Shown piece after piece: positions 17,324 through 21,850 of a stretch of 21,850 nt of DNA. The notes under the pieces were generated by a model. It saw only the letters and a program-made list of their open reading frames with translations. It was not told the DNA's origin and ran no database searches. The stretch lies in the NCBI GenBank assembly GCA_937957685.1, contig CALGAO010000148.1, positions 1-21,850 of the forward strand, written 5' to 3'. This DNA is from an uncultured Paenibacillaceae bacterium (GTDB lineage: Bacteria; Bacillota; Bacilli; Paenibacillales; DA-C8). How positions within the stretch are numbered: position 1 is the stretch's first letter; each line of letters opens with the position of its first letter. The position numbers and the translations under genes are program-made.

Positions 17324-18919
17324 ATGCCTGATTTGGCGCAAGAGATCGCAGAAGAAACAAGCAGGCGACGGACGTTTGCGATTATCTCACACCCGGACGC
17401 GGGAAAAACGACACTGACGGAGAAGCTGCTGCTGTTCGGGGGAGCGATTCGTCTGGCAGGCACGGTCAAGGGAAGAAAGGCGAACAAGTTCGCCACCTCC
17501 GACTGGATGGAGATTGAGAAGCAGCGCGGGATCTCGGTAACGTCTTCCGTGCTGCAGTTCGAATACAAGGGACACAAGGTGAACATCCTGGACACCCCTG
17601 GTCACCAGGATTTCTCCGAGGATACGTACCGCACCCTGACGGCCGCGGACTGCGCCGTGATGCTGATCGACGTGGCCAAGGGCGTCGAGGCGCAGACGAA
17701 GAAGCTGTTCGAGGTGTGCAGCAAGCGCGGCATCCCGATCTTCACCTTCATCAACAAGCTGGACCGCGAGGGCAGGGACCCGTTCGATCTGCTGGAGGAA
17801 CTGGAGCAGGTGCTGGGCATCCGTTCCTATCCGATGAACTGGCCGATCGGCATGGGGCGCACGCTGTGCGGCGTGTATGATCGCCGCAAGGTTCAGGTGG
17901 AGCTGTACCAGGGCGACGATCATCAGACGATCGCCGTGGAGAAGGTGCAGGGCTTCGATGATGAGAAGATCAGGAAGATCGCCGGCGAGCATCTGTTCCA
18001 ACAGGTGCGCGAGGAACTGGAGCTCCTGGAGGTGGCGGGCGACGAGTTCGACCTGGACCGGGTAGCCAGGGGTGAGCTGACGCCGGTCTTCTTCGGCAGC
18101 GCGATCAATAACTTCGGCGTGCAGACGTTCCTGGAGAACTTCCTCCAGCTGGCTCCGTCGCCAACGGGGCGGCAGAGCAATCAGGGGCTGATCGAGCCGA
18201 CCTGGGAGAAGTTCTCCGGCTATGTATTCAAGATTCAGGCCAACATGAACCCGGCGCACCGCGACCGGCTGGCCTTCCTGCGCATCGTCTCCGGCAAGTT
18301 CACGCGCGGCATGACGGTTCGCCATGTGCGCAACGACAAGGAGATCAAGCTGTCGCAGCCGCAGCAGTTTCTCGCGCAGGACCGCGACATCACGGAGGTG
18401 GCCTACCCGGGAGACATCATCGGCCTGTTCGACCCGGGCATCTTCCGCATCGGCGATACGCTGGTGGAGGGCGGAAGCTTCGAGTTCGACGAGCTGCCGA
18501 CGTTCTCGCCGGAGATCTTCGCCAAGCTGACGGTGAAGAACGCGATGAAGCACAAGCAGTTCCAGAAGGGCCTCGACCAGCTGACCGAGGAAGGCACCGT
18601 GCAGGTGTTCCGCACGATCGGCTTCGAGGACATCATCCTCGGCGTCGTCGGGCAGCTGCAGTTTGAGGTATTCGAGTACAGGATGAAGCATGAGTATGGC
18701 GTGGACATCGCGCTGCAGCGCTTGCCGTATCAGTTCGCGCGCTGGATCACCGGCGTGGAAGCCGATCCGGGCAAGTTCCGCGTCAACTCCACCCTCGTTC
18801 ATGACAAGCACGGCAACAAGGTGGCGCTGTTCGAGAATGAATACGCGCTGCGCACCGCCATGGAGAAGATGCCGGAAGCGAAGTTCCTGGACACGGCGCC
18901 GTACAGCGCCAATGCCTGA
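17324..18919 (+). CDS. prfC: Peptide chain release factor 3 (RF3 GTPase)
   Basis: The 531-aa translational GTPase recycles RF1/RF2 from the ribosome after peptide release. The G domain has HPDAGKTT (23-30), switch I with KQRGISV, DTPGH (90-94) and NKLD (144-147). Domains II and III follow (LVEGGSFEFDELPTFSPE, QFEVFEYRMKHEYG). The length equals the usual RF3 size. ATG at 17324 follows AAGGAAGGA (17305-17313). RF3 is absent from B. subtilis but present in many other Firmicutes, which fits a Paenibacillaceae-type genome. It is a single gene between zwf and the sspI terminator. Confidence 0.96.
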   Translation: MPDLAQEIAEETSRRRTFAIISHPDAGKTTLTEKLLLFGGAIRLAGTVKGRKANKFATSDWMEIEKQRGISVTSSVLQFEYKGHKVNILDTPGHQDFSEDTYRTLTAADCAVMLIDVAKGVEAQTKKLFEVCSKRGIPIFTFINKLDREGRDPFDLLEELEQVLGIRSYPMNWPIGMGRTLCGVYDRRKVQVELYQGDDHQTIAVEKVQGFDDEKIRKIAGEHLFQQVREELELLEVAGDEFDLDRVARGELTPVFFGSAINNFGVQTFLENFLQLAPSPTGRQSNQGLIEPTWEKFSGYVFKIQANMNPAHRDRLAFLRIVSGKFTRGMTVRHVRNDKEIKLSQPQQFLAQDRDITEVAYPGDIIGLFDPGIFRIGDTLVEGGSFEFDELPTFSPEIFAKLTVKNAMKHKQFQKGLDQLTEEGTVQVFRTIGFEDIILGVVGQLQFEVFEYRMKHEYGVDIALQRLPYQFARWITGVEADPGKFRVNSTLVHDKHGNKVALFENEYALRTAMEKMPEAKFLDTAPYSANA

Positions 18920-19012
18920 CCGATGCCCTAAGCACTTGCCGGGTCGTATCGGAATGGCAGTGGTTCAATCGGTGGCAGTTTGGCCACAAATAGCGGATCG
19001 ACGTTCCGTTTC

Positions 19013-19056
19013 AAAAAAAACGGCGTTGCCGGGCGATTGCCCTGCAGCGCCATTTT
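19013..19056 (-). terminator. Probably bidirectional terminator between prfC and sspI
   Basis: A 13-nt arm at 19022-19034 pairs with 19039-19051 (12 of 13 positions, GATT loop). On the minus strand it is followed by eight T (the A run at 19013-19020), giving a strong terminator for sspI. On the plus strand it is followed by ATTTTCT, a weaker T tract that could end prfC. The flanking stretches 18920-19012 and 19057-19205 hold no gene I can support on either strand. Confidence 0.7.
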
Positions 19057-19205
19057 CTCATGTTTGCCTTTGTTCATGGGAAACATCCAATGCATCGGAG
19101 CCGCTTGCCACCGATCCGATCATATACGAAGCTGCCGCCTGGCACGTGGTACGCAGCGACAGCCAGGCATATGATGGAGAGGTTGATCACAGGGGATGGG
19201 CCTCG

Positions 19206-19418
19206 TCAGGAGGTCGGAAGATGCTGCTTCAATTCGCTGACGAGCAGATTTTTCGTGGAAGCGTCGATATGGTCCCAGATGATCTCAAACAGGACGCCCA
19301 GACCGGGCAACGCTCGCTCGTCGGCATGCACCGAATCGTTGATGATCTCCATCAATTCCTCTTCGTCCCTGTCCTGCACGCGTTTGACAATCGCTTCGCG
19401 CAAACTCATACTGATCAT
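19206..19418 (-). CDS. sspI: Small acid-soluble spore protein SspI
   Basis: The 70-aa minus-strand product reads MSLREAIVKRV near its start and LPGLGVLFEIIW in the middle, matching the SspI family (B. subtilis SspI is about 71 aa with LPGLGVLFEVIW). The ATG at 19418 is eight bases after GGAGGA (19427-19432); an internal ATG at 19409 has no such site. SspI is a minor spore core protein made in the forespore. The family member neighbours ysgA and pheST in B. subtilis, and a ysgA-like gene lies nearby here too. It marks the organism as an endospore former. Confidence 0.9.
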   Translation of the reverse strand: MISMSLREAIVKRVQDRDEEELMEIINDSVHADERALPGLGVLFEIIWDHIDASTKNLLVSELKQHLPTS

Positions 19419-19473
19419 GCTACGAATCCTCCGCTGTCCTTAATACCTTGCATCATGATACAGGCTTCGTTTG

Positions 19474-19480
19474 TAATATG
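19474..19480 (-). promoter_or_regulatory. Candidate sigma-G/sigma-F -10 element of sspI
   Basis: On the minus strand this reads CATATTA, close to the forespore sigma -10 consensus CATANTA, about 56 bp before the sspI start. The -35 match (ATCATA, about 18 bp upstream) is poor. It lies about 25 bp from the divergent ktrA promoter. Confidence 0.35.
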
Positions 19481-19500
19481 CTCAATTTCGCATCCGGCTA

Positions 19501-19509
19501 TGATATAAT
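19501..19509 (+). promoter_or_regulatory. Extended -10 promoter of ktrA
   Basis: TGATATAAT (19501-19509) is a perfect TATAAT with an upstream TGn, sitting about 26 bp before the ktrA start. The -35 region is not clear, as is common for extended -10 promoters. Confidence 0.65.
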
Positions 19510-19534
19510 AAAACATGTTTCTGAGGCGGTGGTT

Positions 19535-20209
19535 ATGGTGGCAAAATCAACAAAAAAACAGTTTGCCGTCATCGGCATGGGAAGATTCGGGTCGAGCGTG
19601 GCCAAGGCCCTGTACAAGCTGGGCTATGAGGTGCTGGCGATCGATGAGAAGGAAGAGCGGATCGAGCAGGTGCTGAGCTCGGTCACGCACGCCGTTCAGG
19701 CGAACTGCACCGATGAGGAGGCGCTTAGGGCGCTTGGCATCCGCAACTTCGACGTGGTCGTGGTGGCGATCGGCGCGGACATCCAGGCGAGCATCCTCAC
19801 TTCGCTGATCCTCAAGGAGATGGGAGTCAAGATGCTCGTCGTCAAGGCCCAGTCCGAGCTGCATGGCAAGGTGCTCTCGAAGATTGGAGTGGACAAGGTG
19901 ATCTTCCCGGAGCGGGATATGGGCATTCGGCTGGCTCATTCGCTCATCTCCCCGAATATTCTCGACTACATCGAGCTGTCCGAGGACTACAGCATCGTCG
20001 ATATCCATGTGACGCCGCGCATGATCGGCAAGAATCTGCGCGAGCTTGACATCCGGGCGAAGTACGGCTGCAACGTGATGGCGATCAAGAACGGCGACCG
20101 CATGAACATCGCGCCGCGCGCGGAAGATAAGATCAAGGAGAACGACGTGCTGGTCGTCGTGGGCAGCAATGAGAATCTGCGCAAACTGGAAATATCCTTC
20201 GAGGAGTAA
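19535..20209 (+). CDS. ktrA: KtrA/TrkA-type potassium-channel regulatory subunit
   Basis: The 224-aa cytoplasmic RCK protein gates Ktr potassium transporters in response to nucleotide binding. The Rossmann RCK_N domain has GMGRFGSS (14-21) and an acidic D37 at the end of the second strand (LAIDEKEE). The RCK_C (TrkA_C) domain covers about 140-220 (MIGKNLRELDIRAKYGCNV, then ENDVLVVVGS). The start ATG 19535 is chosen because it gives the family length and has a nearby GAGGCGGTGG; the frame is open further upstream without a good site. The membrane subunit KtrB/KtrD is not in the window. KtrA and KtrC are similar, so the symbol is approximate. Confidence 0.9.
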   Translation: MVAKSTKKQFAVIGMGRFGSSVAKALYKLGYEVLAIDEKEERIEQVLSSVTHAVQANCTDEEALRALGIRNFDVVVVAIGADIQASILTSLILKEMGVKMLVVKAQSELHGKVLSKIGVDKVIFPERDMGIRLAHSLISPNILDYIELSEDYSIVDIHVTPRMIGKNLRELDIRAKYGCNVMAIKNGDRMNIAPRAEDKIKENDVLVVVGSNENLRKLEISFEE

Positions 20210-20218
20210 CCATATACC

Positions 20219-21037
20219 GTGAACAAGACGATAACATCCGTACATAATCCGAAAGTCAAAGAGTGGGCGGAGCTGCTCGGCAAGAAAGGGCGCGATGAGC
20301 AAGGCAGGTTCCTCGTGGAGGGCGTGCATCTCGTCAAGGAGGCGCTGCGATCGGGCGCCGATGTGGAGTGCGTGGCGTACGTGGACGACCGGCCCCTGCC
20401 GCCGGAGCTGCATGAGTATCGCGGCCAGGTCTGTGAGTGGATCTCGGTCAGCGAGAGCATCCTCGCCAGATGCACGAGCACGCAGACGCCGCAGGGCGTA
20501 TTCGCCATCGTGCGGAAGGCGCTGCCGTCCGCCGATCGGCTGTGGCAGCAGGAGCAGCCGCTCGTCGTGCTGCTGGACGGCGTGCAGGATCCGGGCAACG
20601 TCGGCACGATCATCCGCAGCGCGGAGGCTTCCGGAGCGACAGGGATCATCATCGGCAGAGGCTCGGCGGACCTGTACAATCCGAAGACGGTTCGCGCGTC
20701 GATGGGCTCGATGTTCCGCCTGCCGGTCCTGGAGGGCGATCTGCTCCCCTACCTGCGCGAGGCGCGCAGCCGCGGCATCCATGTCGTCAGCACCGGGCTG
20801 GAGAATGCCCGCAGCTGCTATGAGCTTGACTGGCGGCAGCCCCTCTGGTTCGTCGTCGGCAACGAGGGAGCAGGTGTATCCGACGCGGTTGGGGCGGAGG
20901 TGGACGAGCGCATCACCATCCCGATGCAGGGCCGCACCGAGTCGCTCAACGTGGCGATGGCGACGACCGTCCTGCTGTTCGAGGCGATGCGGCAACGGAT
21001 GCTTTCCCCAAATAAAAATTCCTGTCCACGATCCTAA
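20219..21037 (+). CDS. TrmH/SpoU-family RNA 2'-O-methyltransferase (YsgA-like), 3' end altered by a repeat element
   Basis: The 272-aa protein has an N-terminal substrate-binding domain and a C-terminal SPOUT domain. Motif 1 is LDGVQDPGNVGTIIRSAEA (N127, R133), motif 2 VVGNEGAGVS (214-221) and motif 3 IPMQGRTESLNVAMA (235-248), which form the knotted AdoMet site. Relatives methylate rRNA; the exact target is not evident. The start is GTG 20219, ten bases after ktrA, with GAGGAG at the ktrA end, suggesting co-transcription. The conserved part ends near MRQRM. The last residues (about NKNSCPRS) and the stop are supplied by the inverted-repeat element beginning at 21010, so the native C-terminus has probably been replaced by a few residues; function is likely kept. 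Confidence 0.9.
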   Translation: MNKTITSVHNPKVKEWAELLGKKGRDEQGRFLVEGVHLVKEALRSGADVECVAYVDDRPLPPELHEYRGQVCEWISVSESILARCTSTQTPQGVFAIVRKALPSADRLWQQEQPLVVLLDGVQDPGNVGTIIRSAEASGATGIIIGRGSADLYNPKTVRASMGSMFRLPVLEGDLLPYLREARSRGIHVVSTGLENARSCYELDWRQPLWFVVGNEGAGVSDAVGAEVDERITIPMQGRTESLNVAMATTVLLFEAMRQRMLSPNKNSCPRS

Positions 21038-21067
21038 AAAATTGTCCAGAGATAAAAATTAGTGTCC
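21011..21067 (+). repeat. Left array of three 20-bp-phased repeats
   Basis: The units are AATAAAAATTCCTGTCC (21011-21027), a diverged CCTAAAAAATTGTCC (21033-21047) and GATAAAAATTAGTGTCC (21051-21067). Each is followed by A, placing TGTCCA on the same face of the helix every two turns. Confidence 0.85.
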
Positions 21068-21261
21068 ATTTCCGCTTCAATTTCAAGCCAAAATCGGGTC
21101 AAATTCGGCTGAGAAGAGGGATTTTTTGAGGGGGAAGAAAAGGGCTAAAAAAGGCTAAGAATGCCGTTAAATCAAGGGATTCCAGCCTTTTCTCAAGCTC
21201 TCACCCAGGCACTTGCTCAGTTTAATTCCTGTCCCCTTTGCCAGAGCCTTACCTCTGAAAA

Positions 21262-21278
21262 GGACAATAATTTTTATC
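21262..21278 (-). repeat. Inverted copy of the TGTCC repeat
   Basis: GGACAATAATTTTTATC is the reverse complement of the left-array unit at 21051-21067 with one mismatch. Confidence 0.85.
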
Positions 21279-21340
21279 TCGTTTTGTTCACAATTGTTCC
21301 ATGTATTACCAGTTCCTGACCCCTCAAACCTCACATGAGT

Positions 21341-21357
21341 GGACAATAATTTTTATT
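21341..21357 (-). repeat. Inverted copy of the TGTCC repeat
   Basis: GGACAATAATTTTTATT is identical to the copy at 21262-21278 except for the final base. It lies 79 bp after that copy and 93 bp before the terminal copy. Confidence 0.85.
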
Positions 21358-21433
21358 CCGATTTTGACGTGAAAATGGCTTGGAGGGCTTGAGGGGCAAG
21401 GGATTTCGGGATTTGTAAGGAATTGGAAATTGA

Positions 21434-21451
21434 GGACAGGAATTTTTATTT
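21434..21451 (-). repeat. Right terminal inverted repeat
   Basis: GGACAGGAATTTTTATTT is a perfect reverse complement of 21010-21027 and carries the same CCTGTCC variant as the left terminus; the internal copies carry other central bases. Confidence 0.9.
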
Positions 21452-21548
21452 TTTTACATAGTAGACGAAAAGGTTGTCGAGGGGAAAGGTAAGTTGACAG
21501 TAGATATGCAACAATGAAAATTGAGTGATTTTGCAGATTCGATTTTTG

Positions 21549-21577
21549 TTGAGAAAGCGGCATGTTTTTGCTATGAT
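21549..21577 (+). promoter_or_regulatory. Sigma-A promoter of a short transcript
   Basis: TTGAGA (21549-21554) and TATGAT (21572-21577) are separated by exactly 17 bp, one of the best -35/-10 pairs in the window. Transcription would start near 21584. Confidence 0.7.
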
Positions 21578-21583
21578 GATCTC

Positions 21584-21698
21584 AACCCATAGGATAATAA
21601 CTGGAATAAAGGAAAGAAGTTAAAATGGAGAATTGTTCAATTTATACGAAAAACAAAAATCTCCGATCCAACGCTCAGTCGAAAGACTGGGCGTTTTT
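21584..21698 (+). ncRNA. Putative ~115-nt small RNA (or very short mRNA)
   Basis: This segment is bounded by a good promoter and a strong terminator about 115 nt apart. An ATG at 21625 with AAAGGAAAG eight bases upstream opens a frame that runs through the terminator to a stop at 21760-21762. A peptide would therefore be truncated on the terminated transcript, so a non-coding role is more likely. GGAGA (21627-21631) can pair with TCTCC (21660-21664), forming a stem before the terminator. I recognise no known family; there is no T-box motif. Confidence 0.45.
21671..21698 (+). terminator. Strong Rho-independent terminator with GAAA tetraloop
   Basis: ACGCTCAGTC (21671-21680) pairs over 10 bp with GACTGGGCGT (21685-21694, one G-T pair) around GAAA, followed by TTTTT. 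The hairpin core is the same as that of the E. coli rrnB T1 terminator as I remember it. Confidence 0.9.
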
Positions 21699-21781
21699 AA
21701 TTGTGTTTTCTTTGTGTCACCGCCGGAATATAATTGACCCAGGAGCGACGAAAAGAAAATGACCCACCCCTGCAGAATATT

Positions 21782-21819
21782 CTCCCTTTGAAGATACGGC
21801 TAATAGCTTCAGAGGGGAG
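21782..21819 (+). promoter_or_regulatory. Hairpin sequestering the ribosome binding site of the IS gene
   Basis: CTCCCTTTGAAG (21782-21793) pairs with CTTCAGAGGGGAG (21807-21819): 12 pairs including one G-T, one bulged G and a 13-nt loop. The right arm contains the Shine-Dalgarno AGAGGGGAG of the ATG at 21824. Such hairpins are known in IS elements to block translation from read-through transcripts. Confidence 0.6.
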
Positions 21820-21823
21820 ACAT

Positions 21824-21850
21824 ATGCTAAGGAGTGGGACTGTGATCAGC
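21824..21850 (+). CDS. Start of a transposase-like gene (partial, 9 codons)
   Basis: ATG at 21824, five bases after AGAGGGGA, opens the frame MLRSGTVIS to the window edge. Its position just inside a repeat-bearing IS left end suggests an IstA-type transposase, but nine residues cannot prove that. Confidence 0.4.

Larger units (their letters stand above)
21010..21451. mobile_element. 442-bp non-coding element with perfect 18-bp terminal inverted repeats (MITE-like or collapsed IS)
   Basis: The left end AAATAAAAATTCCTGTCC (21010-21027) is exactly complementary to the right end 21434-21451. Within it, TGTCCA recurs at 21023, 21043 and 21063, exactly 20 bp apart. Three inverted copies, each starting GGACA, lie at 21262, 21341 and 21434. 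No reading frame of transposase size is present in either strand. Phased sub-terminal repeats are typical of binding sites for DDE transposases such as IS21, Tn7 or Mu types, so the best reading is a miniature element or two IS ends joined by internal deletion. It overlaps the 3' end of the methyltransferase gene. The remaining interior, 21069-21261, is AT-rich and holds one hairpin (AAAAGGCT 21149-21156 with AGCCTTTT 21184-21191). Confidence 0.65.
21715..21850 (+). mobile_element. Left end of a probable IS21-like insertion sequence (continues beyond window)
   Basis: TGACCCA occurs at 21735-21741 and 21760-21766, 25 bp apart, each within a similar AT-rich unit ending AAtTGACCCA / AAATGACCCA. 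Repeated sub-terminal motifs followed by a leader and a first gene suit an IS21-type left end. The outer boundary is uncertain; the TGTCACC at 21715 is one candidate. The right end is outside the window, so family assignment is inference. Confidence 0.5.

Noticed and set aside
19223..19443. Plus-strand start with an AGGAGG-like site (19210) opposite sspI
   Set aside because: The site and frame are the complement of the sspI 3' end; the minus-strand product is a clear SspI.
21010..21451. CRISPR array
   Set aside because: The repeats occur in both orientations with unequal spacing on the right side and only a 20-bp period on the left; no spacer-like units and no cas genes are present.
21324..21563. 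79-codon minus-strand frame over the repeat element
   Set aside because: Low-complexity translation of AT-rich repeats without a ribosome binding site.

Overview
This window looks like a chromosomal segment of a spore-forming member of the Bacillales, most likely Paenibacillaceae (Paenibacillus/Cohnella-like). The evidence is a Bacillus-type tRNA cluster, a YesM/YesN plus CUT1-transporter plus GH78 sugar locus, a cydABCD operon with a Rex-like operator, the small acid-soluble spore protein gene sspI, frequent GTG/TTG starts and strong AGGAGG-type ribosome binding sites. The organism is inferred from gene content only.

Layout. (1) 1-861: the end of a tRNA operon with nine tRNAs (Tyr, Trp, His, Gln, Gly, Cys, Leu-TAA, Arg-ACG, Leu-CAA) and a terminator. 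(2) 947-8525: a rhamnose-oligosaccharide utilisation locus. It has a YesM-type sensor kinase, a truncated YesN-type response regulator joined to the 3' half of a sugar-binding-protein gene, two MalF/MalG-type permeases, and a GH78 alpha-L-rhamnosidase split by a +1 frameshift, then a terminator. Three of its six genes are damaged, so the locus is either decaying or affected by assembly error. (3) 8658-14873: cytochrome bd oxidase and its ABC exporter (cydA, cydB, then CydD-type and CydC-type subunits) in tight translational coupling, behind a long leader with a 5' stem-loop and a Rex-type operator. (4) 14942-18919: single housekeeping genes, namely a GNAT acetyltransferase with a structured leader, zwf (G6PDH) and prfC (RF3). 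(5) 19013-21037: sspI on the minus strand, divergent from ktrA and an rRNA methyltransferase gene (ysgA-like). (6) 21010-21850: accessory DNA. It holds a 442-bp non-coding element bounded by perfect 18-bp inverted repeats and carrying 20-bp-phased TGTCCA motifs, a putative ~115-nt small RNA with strong promoter and terminator, and the left end of a probable IS21-like insertion sequence whose first gene runs off the window.

How the parts work together. The sensor kinase and response regulator would have sensed a sugar signal and switched on the transporter and rhamnosidase; with the regulator's DNA-binding half and the binding protein's N-terminal half missing, the circuit is probably non-functional as written. 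The cyd operon forms a self-contained module: the oxidase plus the exporter needed for its assembly, probably controlled by the NADH/NAD+ sensor Rex. I see no clear defence, secretion or otherwise wholly new protein system here. The most unusual structure is the repeat-bounded element at 21010-21451, followed by the small-RNA locus and the adjoining IS end.
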